Source: JAWWPY01 sp036394075 (GTDB lineage: Bacteria > Actinomycetota > Actinomycetes > Streptosporangiales > Streptosporangiaceae). From it: a stretch of DNA of 6,032 bases. The position numbers were made by a program, and so were the translations under genes. Every line of letters starts with the position of its first letter. Positions within the stretch are counted from its first letter, which is position 1. Shown piece by piece: positions 1-4,821 of the stretch. The notes below the pieces were generated by a model. The model was given only the letters and a program-made list of their open reading frames with translations. It was not told where the DNA came from and did not search any database. Where the stretch lies: contig DASWFT010000182.1 in NCBI GenBank assembly GCA_036394075.1, forward strand, positions 1-6,032, in the 5' to 3' direction.

Positions 1-88
1 GCAATGAGCTGCCGCCGCTGCTGGAGACCTCCGCGTGCACGTGGACGTCGATCGCGGCCAGGGCATCCACGTTCAGGGACGGGCTCAT
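1..88 (-). CDS. Amidohydrolase-family protein, N-terminal part only (runs off the left edge)
   Basis: The minus strand reads 29 codons from an ATG at 88-86 to the window edge, giving MSPSLNVDALAAIDVHVHAE followed by VSSSGGSSL. The IDVHVH segment at residues 13-18 is the amino-terminal HxH metal-binding motif of the amidohydrolase superfamily (amidohydrolase_2/ACMSD-like hydrolases and decarboxylases), where it sits at the first beta-strand just as here. The start is well supported by GGAGG (92-96 on the plus strand as CCTCC... read in reverse), five bases upstream of the ATG. The rest of the enzyme is outside the window, so substrate and reaction cannot be judged. It is divergent from the PaaX-like fragment at 210-446, which could once have been its regulator; that link is inference. 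Confidence 0.72.
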   Translation of the reverse strand, partial: MSPSLNVDALAAIDVHVHAEVSSSGGSSL

Positions 89-209
89 GTGCGCCTCCGC
101 AGGCTCGCCGGGGGTTGGCCGACCGGGAGCGAGGCAGCCGGCGAAGTCCGCCACGTCCTGTTGCCGGGGCGGCTCCCCCACAGAATTTAGGCGTAACGAT
201 AACGGCCAG

Positions 210-446
210 CCGCACCCGCTCGCGGACGCGCCTGACGACCTGGCCCGCCAGCTGCGGCTCTACGCCGAGTGGCTGCAGTTGATTCGCAAGGACCCCCGGC
301 TGCCCGCCGAGCACCTGCCCGCCGAGCACCTGCCCGCCGGCTGGCCGGCCATTCATGCCGAGCGGCTCTTCGGGCAATTGGCGGCCGCCTATGAGGAGCC
401 TGCGAGGGCGATCGCCGCGGAGCTGCTCGACACGATCGAGGTGGAC
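210..446 (+). pseudogene. C-terminal remnant of a PaaX-family transcriptional regulator
   Basis: This frame reads LARQLRLYAEWLQLIRKDPR, then LPAEH twice, LPAGWPA, and a helical tail ending LLDTIEV. The RLY-EW---IR-DPRLPAE-LP--WPA pattern is typical of the C-terminal end of PaaX-type regulators, which repress phenylacetate and related aromatic catabolism genes. The family is usually 250-300 residues; only about 80 remain. No winged-helix DNA-binding domain is visible in any frame of 89-209, and no natural stop follows: the frame runs on through tandem repeats and antisense to the next gene until 860. A perfect 15-bp duplication (300-314 and 315-329) inserts an extra LPAEH. It is best read as a decaying gene fragment. 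The boundaries are approximate and the family call rests on pattern memory. Confidence 0.55.
300..340 (+). repeat. 15-bp in-frame tandem duplication with partial third copy
   Basis: The unit CTGCCCGCCGAGCAC occurs at 300-314 and 315-329, and its first ten bases recur at 330-339. It encodes LPAEH-LPAEH-LPA in the PaaX-like frame. Family members usually show one LPAE-LP stretch here, so one copy is probably a recent slippage duplication within the remnant. Confidence 0.85.
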
Positions 447-468
447 CCGCCCGTCTCCCGTAGCGCCT

Positions 469-527
469 GCCCGGTTCAGCTGGGCCGGCCCGGTTCAGCT
501 GGGCCTGGCCCGGTTCAGCTGGGGCCG
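469..527. repeat. Three tandem 19-20-bp repeats with GGCCCGGTTCAGCTGGG core
   Basis: Three near-identical units begin at 469, 488 and 508, each containing CCCGGTTCAGCTGGG followed by CC or GCC. The steps are 19 and 20 bp. Each unit contains CAGCTG and can pair GCCC with GGGC around a short loop. The array lies where the PaaX remnant ends and the minus-strand gene at 515-853 terminates. The TGA of that gene (515-517) is part of the third copy. A terminator role is possible, but there is no T-tract. Confidence 0.85.
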
Positions 528-853
528 GCCCCGGGGCGCAGCGCGAGCCGCCGCTCGCAGCAGCGGCGCACCTTCGGCTCGAGCGAGGAGCGGATCAGCG
601 GCCAGTCCTGCCTCAGCAGCCGTGCGTTGACGAAGCGGGCCATGTCGGCTCGGCGGCCCTGGGTGAGCACGATGCCGTACAGGCTGCGGCGGAGCCGGTC
701 GTCGGTCACATCGAACTCGCGCATCCCGGGCCACGCCAGGTGCCTGGGCAGGACGACGGTTCCCCGTTCCGGCCCGTGCAATTCCTCCAGCCGGGCCGGG
801 AGCCGCCTGGCCACCCCGATCCGCCCCGGGTGGAACAGATCCGTCAAGGACAT
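515..853 (-). CDS. Small uncharacterised actinobacterial protein (112 aa)
   Basis: The product starts MSLTDLFHPGR and contains RLPARLEELHGPERG, VVLPRHLAWPGMREFDV, RRSLYGIVLTQGRR and FVNARLLRQDWPLIRSSL, then a basic VRRCCERRLAL end. It is soluble and basic, with no signal peptide or membrane segment. The text resembles a family of roughly 100-residue actinobacterial proteins sometimes labelled regulators; I do not know a demonstrated function and assign none. The ATG at 853 is the only in-frame start with upstream support: a GATAAT box ends six bases before it, consistent with a leaderless transcript. There is no normally spaced Shine-Dalgarno. The last residues (about RPGAGPS) and the stop lie at or in a tandem-repeat array, so the original C-terminus may have been altered. 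There is no obvious partner gene upstream. Confidence 0.6.
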   Translation of the reverse strand: MSLTDLFHPGRIGVARRLPARLEELHGPERGTVVLPRHLAWPGMREFDVTDDRLRRSLYGIVLTQGRRADMARFVNARLLRQDWPLIRSSLEPKVRRCCERRLALRPGAGPS

Positions 854-859
854 CCCCTG

Positions 860-865
860 ATTATC
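860..865 (-). promoter_or_regulatory. -10 box for a leaderless transcript of the 515-853 gene
   Basis: On the minus strand GATAAT occupies 865-860 and is followed by six bases (CAGGGG) before the ATG at 853. This spacing would put the transcription start at the A of the start codon. No clear -35 at 17-18 bp is seen; a TTGCAC lies 20 bp upstream. The gene lacks a properly spaced ribosome site, which favours a leaderless reading. Confidence 0.5.
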
Positions 866-970
866 GCTGACCTGCCCACACGTCTGTGCAATGACTCGCG
901 GGCAGCGGCCACGGATCTGCCCGGACGGGCTCTGCGCGGGCCGCCGGTCTCGGAACCGGCCCGGGCGGGT

Positions 971-992
971 CCGGCCCGGTTCCGGCCCGGTT
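971..992. repeat. Tandem 11-bp repeat CCGGCCCGGTT (two copies)
   Basis: CCGGCCCGGTT is repeated perfectly and without a gap. Its GGCCCGGTT core also occurs in the 469-527 array on the other side of the small minus-strand gene, so the gene is bracketed by related sequence. Confidence 0.8.
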
Positions 993-1001
993 GCGCGCCG
1001 C

Positions 1002-1065
1002 CGAACGACGGCAAAACGTATCAATCGTTGTTCCAACGACGGCAAAACGTATCAACCGTCGTTCC
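1002..1065. repeat. Two tandem 31-bp units, each an 8+13+8 inverted repeat
   Basis: Two units with a period of 31 bp begin AACGACGG at 1004 and 1035 and share the identical 13-base centre CAAAACGTATCAA. The second unit is closed by CCGTCGTT (1056-1063), a perfect inverted complement of its first eight bases. The first is closed by TCGTTGTT (1025-1032), which differs at two positions, each giving G-U instead of G-C in plus-strand RNA. They could be paired operators on one helix face for the divergent genes at 853 and 1144, hairpins in a plus-strand RNA, or members of a dispersed intergenic repeat. The sequence alone does not decide. Confidence 0.85.
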
Positions 1066-1131
1066 GAGCGCAGGGCCGGGCGCCCGATGGGAGCGGCGCC
1101 CGCGGCGCAATCGCCAGGGAGGCCCCGGCGC

Positions 1132-1137
1132 TAGACT
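1132..1137 (+). promoter_or_regulatory. -10 box for a leaderless transcript of the 1144 gene
   Basis: TAGACT fits the actinobacterial TANNNT -10 pattern and is followed by six bases (CGTGCC) before the ATG at 1144. Transcription would begin at or next to the start codon. No Shine-Dalgarno lies at normal spacing before this ATG, and no good -35 hexamer is evident. Confidence 0.55.
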
Positions 1138-1143
1138 CGTGCC

Positions 1144-1596
1144 ATGTCGACTGACCCCCCGGCATCCAGCGACTTTCCGGTCAGCAGGCCCCCAGCGCGT
1201 GACTGGCGCTTCCTGATCTCGCCCAAGTGGCTTGGCTGGCACGCGCTCATGATCGTCCTGGTGGTCGCGATGCTCGCCCTCGGCGACTGGCAACTTCGCC
1301 GCGCCGAGGCCGGAAACGCGCTGAGCTGGGCCTACACCTTCGAGTGGCCCATCTTCGCTGGGTTCGCCGTGGTCTTCTGGGCGAAGACGATCCGGGACGA
1401 ATTCCACCCGCCTGCCTTGCCGGAGCGGACATACTCCGAGGATGCCGAGCTTCCCGCCGGTGCGGCCGCCGCTCGCTCCGAGAGGCAGATCGATGAGGAC
1501 GAAGAAGAGGATCAGGAACTGGCGGACTACAACGCCTACCTTGCCCGGCTGACGACTGAGGTGAGAGGGCACGGCAAGTGGCATGGGCTCCGCTAG
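1144..1596 (+). CDS. Conserved actinobacterial two-helix membrane protein of unknown function
   Basis: The 150-residue product has a short Pro/Ser-rich cytosolic-type start, then RDWRFLISPKWLGWH leading into membrane helix 1 (about 31-48), DWQLRR, and membrane helix 2 (about 66-82, FEWPIFAGFAVVFWAKTI). A soluble tail follows, with an acidic run DEDEEEDQELADYNAYLARL (117-136). The RFL-SP-WL--H entry and WQL-R motif recall the first helix of SURF1-like proteins, but the second helix and the acidic tail ending in YNAYLA-L are those of a separate actinobacterial family of unknown role. It is the first gene of a co-oriented cluster, with the DUF3817 gene 51 bp downstream. Such pairs of small membrane proteins may act together; that is inference. 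The start is fixed by the adjacent -10 box. Confidence 0.75.
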   Translation: MSTDPPASSDFPVSRPPARDWRFLISPKWLGWHALMIVLVVAMLALGDWQLRRAEAGNALSWAYTFEWPIFAGFAVVFWAKTIRDEFHPPALPERTYSEDAELPAGAAAARSERQIDEDEEEDQELADYNAYLARLTTEVRGHGKWHGLR

Positions 1597-1647
1597 CGGG
1601 ATGAGACCAGGCAATCCGGGGGCCCAAACAGTGAGGAGGTACTGCTG

Positions 1648-2031
1648 GTGCACGGAGCCGTGCTCCGCTACCGGGTGATGGCCTACGTGACCGGCGTGGT
1701 GCTGATCATCCTGGTCTTCGTCGGGATCCCGCTTCAGATCGCCGCCCACAACACCGTCGTGGTCAACGACGTGGGCACGCTGCACGGAATCCTGTACATC
1801 ATCTACATCATCGTCGCCTACCTGCTGACACGTCGGCTGCGGCTGGCTCTCGGCCCGACAGTGCTTGTCCTGGCGGCCGGCACCATTCCGGTGCTGACGT
1901 TTGTCGTCGAGCGCTGGGTGAGCCGCCGGTACATCGCCCCGGCCATGGCCGGGAAGGGGCCGGCAGGCGGCACCGCGAAGGCCTCCGCGCCTGCGCCGGG
2001 CACGGTGCCCGCTCCCCCGCAATCCCGGTAG
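1648..2031 (+). CDS. DUF3817-family integral membrane protein
   Basis: The product of 127 residues starts at a GTG, placed eight bases after AGGAGG (1634-1639). It shows RYRVMAYVTG (7-16), a first membrane helix to about 30, LHGILYIIYIIVAYLL (45-60) as the second, and a third carrying AGTIPVLTFVVER (77-89). These are the hallmark segments of the DUF3817 (YdzA-like) family of roughly 100-residue three-helix membrane proteins, whose function is not known. The C-terminal tail from about residue 100 is a Pro/Ala/Gly-rich extension beyond the usual family length and probably disordered. It sits between the two-helix protein and the methyltransferase and is probably cotranscribed with both. Confidence 0.82.
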   Translation: MHGAVLRYRVMAYVTGVVLIILVFVGIPLQIAAHNTVVVNDVGTLHGILYIIYIIVAYLLTRRLRLALGPTVLVLAAGTIPVLTFVVERWVSRRYIAPAMAGKGPAGGTAKASAPAPGTVPAPPQSR

Positions 2032-2048
2032 CGGCGGCCCGGGCACGC

Positions 2049-2669
2049 GTGGGGCAGCACTACTTCAGCCAGCACCCGGCCGCGGCGCACCGTCCGGGCA
2101 CCGTGCACGTGGTGCTGCCGGACCTGCACCTTGAGCTCGAGACGGACGCCGGGATGTTCTCGCCCGGGCGGCTGGACGCCGGCACCCGCCTGCTGCTGGA
2201 GGCCGCTCCCCCGCCGCCGACCTCCGGTCAGCTGCTCGACCTGGGCACCGGGTACGGGCCGCTGGCACTGGTGATGGCCGCCCGCTCGCCGGATGCGGTG
2301 GTGTGGGCGGTCGATGTCAACGAGAGGGCGCTGGAGCTGTGTGCCCGCAACGCCGACCGGGCCGGGCTCACCAACGTCCGCTGCGTCACCCCGGACGCCC
2401 CCGGCCTGCCCGCGCAGTTCCAGCTCGTATGGTCGAATCCGCCGATCCGGATCGGCAAGCAGGCGCTTCATGACCTGCTCAGTACCTGGCTGGCGCGGCT
2501 GGCCCCCGGCGCCCCGGGCTATCTGGTGGTCCAGCGGCACCTCGGCGCCGATTCGCTGCACCGCTGGCTGACGGAGGCGGGCTGGGTAACCACCCGGGTT
2601 GCTGCCCGGGGCGGCTACCGGGTACTGCAGGCCGCCCGCCCGGACGCCACCGGAATCGAGGCCCAATGA
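2049..2669 (+). CDS. RsmC-like class I SAM-dependent methyltransferase
   Basis: The 206-residue protein begins at GTG with GQHYF, the usual opening of short actinobacterial relatives of RsmC (16S rRNA G1207 N2-methyltransferase). The SAM-binding motif I LLDLGTGYGPLAL is at residues 62-74, an acidic motif II WAVDVNERAL at 86-95, and the catalytic-type SNPPIRIGK at 129-137. The N-P-P-[FYIV] signature marks methylation of an exocyclic amino group on a base. The final VVQRHLGADS and GGYRVLQAARP also fit the family. Full RsmC is longer; this single-domain form is the normal length for the actinobacterial branch. The start lies 17 bp after the preceding stop with only a weak GGCGGC ribosome site. 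The exact RNA target is not proven from sequence. Confidence 0.85.
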   Translation: MGQHYFSQHPAAAHRPGTVHVVLPDLHLELETDAGMFSPGRLDAGTRLLLEAAPPPPTSGQLLDLGTGYGPLALVMAARSPDAVVWAVDVNERALELCARNADRAGLTNVRCVTPDAPGLPAQFQLVWSNPPIRIGKQALHDLLSTWLARLAPGAPGYLVVQRHLGADSLHRWLTEAGWVTTRVAARGGYRVLQAARPDATGIEAQ

Positions 2670-2684
2670 TCGCGGTCACCATAT

Positions 2685-2689
2685 GGAGG
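2685..2689 (+). promoter_or_regulatory. Ribosome binding site of the TrmH-family gene
   Basis: GGAGG ends four bases before the ATG at 2694. It is a strong site and supports that start in preference to later ones. Confidence 0.75.
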
Positions 2690-2693
2690 CTCG

Positions 2694-3263
2694 ATGACTG
2701 AGGAGACGCCGGTGCCGGTGCGGCGGCCAGGGCCGCCCAGGCAGCTGCGGCCCACCGACGTGAAGCGGCTGAACAGGTCCTGGCGCCGGGCTACCCACGC
2801 GCGGCTGGCGCTTCTGCTCGACTCGGTGACCCAGCCTTTCAACGTGGGGGCCATAGTGCGCTCCGCGGCCGCGTTCGGGGTGGAGCGGATCTGGCTCTGC
2901 GGGAACTCGGCCCTGCCGGACCACCCGTCGGTAGGCAAGACCGCGCTTGGCACCGAGCGGCTGCTGGCCTGGGAGCGCGAGCCGGACCCGGTCGCCGCGG
3001 CTAAGGCCGCCTCGGCGGCCGGGCTGCGGGTCGTCGCGATCGAACTCGCCGACGCGGCGATCCCGCTGCACGATGCGCCGCTGGGCGGGGATGTCTGCCT
3101 GGCTCTGGGTAACGAAGACCACGGCTGCTCCCCCGCGCTGCTGGCCGCGGCGGACGCGATCGGCTACATTCCCCAGATCGGCCGGGTCGGCTCGCTCAAC
3201 GTGGCCGCTGCGGCGGCCATCGCTCTGGCTGAGGCGCGCCGCCGGGAGTGGTCACCCGGCTGA
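2694..3263 (+). CDS. TrmH/SpoU-family RNA 2'-O-ribose methyltransferase
   Basis: This 189-residue SPOUT-class enzyme would use SAM to methylate a ribose 2'-hydroxyl in tRNA or rRNA. All three SpoU motifs are present: motif 1 LLDSVTQPFNVGAIVRSAAAFG with N50 and catalytic-type R56, motif 2 LALGNEDHGCSP with E141, and motif 3 IPQIGRVGSLNVAAAAAIAL with S167 and N169, which form the SAM-binding knot. About 35 Arg/Pro-rich residues precede the catalytic domain. There is no L30e-like N-terminal domain as found in rRNA G2251 enzymes, so it is closer to single-domain TrmL/TrmH types; the target nucleotide cannot be assigned. Motif 3 reads IPQIGRVGS where many relatives have IPM-G-V-S, a mild variation. 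It lies 24 bp after the RsmC-like gene and is the last gene of the cluster. Confidence 0.88.
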   Translation: MTEETPVPVRRPGPPRQLRPTDVKRLNRSWRRATHARLALLLDSVTQPFNVGAIVRSAAAFGVERIWLCGNSALPDHPSVGKTALGTERLLAWEREPDPVAAAKAASAAGLRVVAIELADAAIPLHDAPLGGDVCLALGNEDHGCSPALLAAADAIGYIPQIGRVGSLNVAAAAAIALAEARRREWSPG

Positions 3264-3301
3264 CCTGCCGAAACTGACCTCCGGAATCCCGGTCCTGGCC
3301 A

Positions 3302-3325
3302 AGGATGTTGGCCGTTGGCCATCCT
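3302..3325 (+). terminator. Candidate hairpin ending the 1144-3263 transcription unit
   Basis: AGGATG (3302-3307) pairs with CATCCT (3320-3325), and inside it GCC pairs with GGC around a GTT loop, with a TTG bulge. It lies 38 bp after the last stop of the cluster and before the promoter of the next gene. Only a weak T-rich stretch (CTGTT) follows, so intrinsic termination is possible but not certain. Confidence 0.4.
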
Positions 3326-3354
3326 CTGTTCGCAGGCCGGTTCCGTTGGTAGAC

Positions 3355-3360
3355 GATAAT
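3355..3360 (+). promoter_or_regulatory. -10 box for a leaderless transcript of the phosphodiesterase gene
   Basis: GATAAT is followed by seven bases (TGCCTAC) before the ATG at 3368. No Shine-Dalgarno is found before that ATG, so transcription starting at the A is the simplest reading. A matching -35 is not obvious. Confidence 0.55.
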
Positions 3361-3367
3361 TGCCTAC

Positions 3368-4234
3368 ATGCCTACTGGCTTTCTCGATCACCCTCGGCCG
3401 ATCGCCTTCGCGCACCGCGGCGGTGCCGCGCACGCGCCGGAGAACTCCTGGCGTGCCTTCGAGCACGCGGTAGGCCTCGGCTATGGGTATCTGGAGACCG
3501 ACCTCCAGGCGACCGCTGACGGCGTCTTGGTCGCCTTCCACGACCGGACGCTGGGCCGGGTGACCGGGCGCCCGGGACGGATCGCCCGGATGTCCCATCG
3601 GGACCTGTCCGGGGCTCTCATCGGCGGGACCGAGCCGATCCCGCTGCTTGAGGATCTCCTGGCCGCGTGGCCGGATGTCCGGTTCAACATCGACCTGAAG
3701 GACTCTCCCGCCGTGCGGCCGCTCGCTGACGTGCTGCGGCGGACCGCGGCCTGGGACAGGGTCTGCGTCACATCGTTTTCCGCGAGCAGGCTCCGGGCCG
3801 CGCGGCGCGTCTTCGAGCGGCAGGTCTGCATGACGGCTTCCCCGGTCGGCGCAGCCGTGGTGCGCTTCGGCGGCCCTCGTGACGCGCGCGAACCGTATCG
3901 AGTCGGGTCGCGCAGGGCCGGATCGCCCCAGACCGGGCCAGAGCGGGTGACACCCGAACCAACGGCGCCCGAACGGGGGCCCTATGCGGCGCTGGCGGAG
4001 CGGCTCGCACGCACGGGCGTGCGGTGCGCCCAGGTGCCGGCTGCGGTAGCCACCGAGTCTTTTGTCGGCCGGGCGCATGCGCTTGGGCTCCACATCCACG
4101 CGTGGACGATCAACGACGCCGCGAGCATGACCAGCCTGCTCGACATCGGCGTCGACGGAATCATGACTGATGAGACCGTCGCACTGCGTGAGGTGCTGAT
4201 CGGCCGCGGCCAGTGGCACCCCCGCCGCGGCTGA
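3368..4234 (+). CDS. Glycerophosphodiester phosphodiesterase (GDPD family)
   Basis: The 288-residue product would hydrolyse glycerophosphodiesters to glycerol-3-phosphate and an alcohol, in phospholipid turnover. The GDPD TIM-barrel landmarks are in order: AHRGG with H16 and R17, PEN (24-26), LETDLQATADGVLVAFHD with the metal ligands E43 and D45 and the catalytic H58, then IPLLEDLL, FNIDLK (107-112), CAQVP (221-225) and HAWTINDAASMTSLLDIGVDGIMTD (245-269). No signal peptide or membrane segment is seen, so it is probably cytoplasmic. Residues about 169-206 are Arg/Pro/Gly-rich (REPYRVGSRRAGSP and VTPEPTAPERGP) and look like an insertion relative to typical actinobacterial relatives, between late barrel strands; the core motifs are intact so activity is likely kept. 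It starts from its own promoter, and its stop is 137 bp before rbpA. Confidence 0.88.
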   Translation: MPTGFLDHPRPIAFAHRGGAAHAPENSWRAFEHAVGLGYGYLETDLQATADGVLVAFHDRTLGRVTGRPGRIARMSHRDLSGALIGGTEPIPLLEDLLAAWPDVRFNIDLKDSPAVRPLADVLRRTAAWDRVCVTSFSASRLRAARRVFERQVCMTASPVGAAVVRFGGPRDAREPYRVGSRRAGSPQTGPERVTPEPTAPERGPYAALAERLARTGVRCAQVPAAVATESFVGRAHALGLHIHAWTINDAASMTSLLDIGVDGIMTDETVALREVLIGRGQWHPRRG

Positions 4235-4245
4235 GTTAAGCAGCC
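4229..4245 (+). terminator. Weak hairpin overlapping the phosphodiesterase stop
   Basis: GGCTG (4229-4233) pairs with CAGCC (4241-4245) around a seven-base loop that includes the end of the stop codon. The stem is short and no T-tract follows, so this is only a possible attenuator or terminator. Confidence 0.22.
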
Positions 4246-4289
4246 ATCGCCAGACCGTCGGCAGCCTCGGAACGGGCGCGCCGGGGGTT

Positions 4290-4316
4290 GGAATCGGGCA
4301 CAGCGGGAATCTTGTT
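4290..4316 (+). promoter_or_regulatory. Candidate SigR/SigH-type promoter of rbpA
   Basis: GGAAT (4290-4294) is followed after 19 bases by GTT (4314-4316), close to the GGAAT-N18-GTT pattern used by the actinobacterial thiol-stress sigma factor SigR (SigH in mycobacteria). rbpA is a reported SigR target in Streptomyces coelicolor, so the location fits known biology. The predicted start would be near 4323, leaving a leader of about 50 bases to the ATG. The spacer is one base longer than the commonest value. Confidence 0.45.
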
Positions 4317-4356
4317 CGCGTACTCGGCGTTATCGATTTCGGATGGCTAAGCGCCT

Positions 4357-4362
4357 GGGAGG
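4357..4362 (+). promoter_or_regulatory. Ribosome binding site of rbpA
   Basis: GGGAGG ends nine bases before the ATG at 4372 and supports that start, which also gives the conserved opening MAERALRGTRLG. Confidence 0.7.
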
Positions 4363-4371
4363 CACTGACCA

Positions 4372-4752
4372 ATGGCCGAACGCGCACTTCGTGGTACCCG
4401 GCTCGGGGCGACGAGCTACGAAAACGACCGCAACACCGACCTGGCACCTCGCCAGGAGATAGCTTTTGACTGCCCGAAGGGTCACCACTTTAGCGTGCCG
4501 TTCGCCGCTGAGGCGGAGGTTCCGGCGACATGGGAATGCAGGGTGTGCGGGGCGACGGCGTTCACCACGACCGGAGATCTGTCCGCCCCGAGGAAGGCCA
4601 AGCCACCCCGCAGCCACTGGGACATGCTCAGGGAACGCCGGTCGATCGCCGATCTTGAGGAAGTGCTCGCCGAGCGCCTGGCTGTGATCCGTGGCCAGCG
4701 CGGCGAGGACCCGGCGGCCAAGGTCAGCGCCAGGCAGCGCAAGAGCGCCTGA
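4372..4752 (+). CDS. rbpA: RNA polymerase-binding protein RbpA
   Basis: RbpA is an actinobacterial general transcription factor that binds RNA polymerase and the principal sigma factor, stabilises the open complex and raises basal rifampicin tolerance. The 126-residue product has the conserved N-terminal tail MAERALRGTRLG with SYENDRNTDLAPRQ (15-28), the core domain with the zinc-type set C34, H38, C56 and C59 (FDCPKGHHF and WECRVCG), a basic linker APRKAKPPRSH (72-82), and the sigma-interacting helices WDMLRERRSIADLEEVLAERLAV (83-105). The tail ends in RQRKSA. R89 and R90 match arginines reported as needed for sigma binding in the Streptomyces protein. The core-linker join reads TTTGDLSAPRKA, lacking the acidic stretch seen in Streptomyces. 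Length is normal. It is convergent with ppm1, as a near neighbour; S. coelicolor has the two loci close together as well. Confidence 0.96.
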   Translation: MAERALRGTRLGATSYENDRNTDLAPRQEIAFDCPKGHHFSVPFAAEAEVPATWECRVCGATAFTTTGDLSAPRKAKPPRSHWDMLRERRSIADLEEVLAERLAVIRGQRGEDPAAKVSARQRKSA

Positions 4753-4757
4753 GGCCG

Positions 4758-4795
4758 GCCGAGCGGCCCCGCATTAGCCGAGCGGCCCCGCATTA
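4758..4795. repeat. Perfect 19-bp tandem repeat after rbpA; possible terminator stems
   Basis: The unit GCCGAGCGGCCCCGCATTA occurs at 4758-4776 and 4777-4795 without a gap. Each copy contains GCCG-AG-CGGC, able to form a GC stem, and the first can extend to GGCCG/CGGCC (4757-4768). The site lies directly after the rbpA stop in a convergent gap, where a bidirectional terminator is expected. There is no T-run, so intrinsic termination is uncertain. Confidence 0.75.
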
Positions 4796-4821
4796 ACGGC
4801 TGAGTCAGGGTTGCCGAGCTC

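Larger units (their letters stand above)
854..1143. other. Divergent intergenic region, GC-rich, repeat-bearing, no convincing gene
   Basis: This 290-bp gap separates the minus-strand gene at 853 from the plus-strand gene at 1144. The frames that stay open here (both strands) have arginine/proline/glycine-rich translations with no domain likeness and look like GC-bias artefacts. What the stretch does hold is a -10 box at each edge, an 11-bp tandem duplication CCGGCCCGGTT at 971-981 and 982-992, and the two 31-bp palindromic units at 1002-1065. It therefore looks like a regulatory or repeat-insertion region. Confidence 0.6.

Noticed and set aside
183..205. AT-richer segment with tandem CGTTA on the minus strand as an amidohydrolase promoter
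   Set aside because: A TAAATT-like box is present but without a usable -35 or a clear palindrome; it is too weak to list as a feature.
87..860. Long plus-strand ORF of 257 codons
   Set aside because: Only the part at 210-446 has protein-family likeness (PaaX C-terminus). The remainder is tandem repeats and antisense to the 515-853 gene, and its ATG overlaps the amidohydrolase start codon on the other strand.
1002..1065. CRISPR array
   Set aside because: Only two units with no unique spacers between them; the units are contiguous at a 31-bp period, and no cas gene is present.
1144..1596. SURF1 cytochrome oxidase assembly factor
   Set aside because: Only the first-helix motif is similar; the large extracytoplasmic SURF1 domain is missing and the second helix and acidic tail differ.
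1021..2046. 341-codon minus-strand ORF opposite the two membrane-protein genes
   Set aside because: It is antisense to two genes with clear membrane-protein features and good starts; its His/Asp/Gly/Arg-rich translation is typical of a GC-bias shadow.
3164..4447. 427-codon minus-strand ORF opposite the phosphodiesterase
   Set aside because: The plus-strand GDPD frame has every catalytic motif; the minus translation shows no domain and crosses an intergenic region and the start of rbpA.
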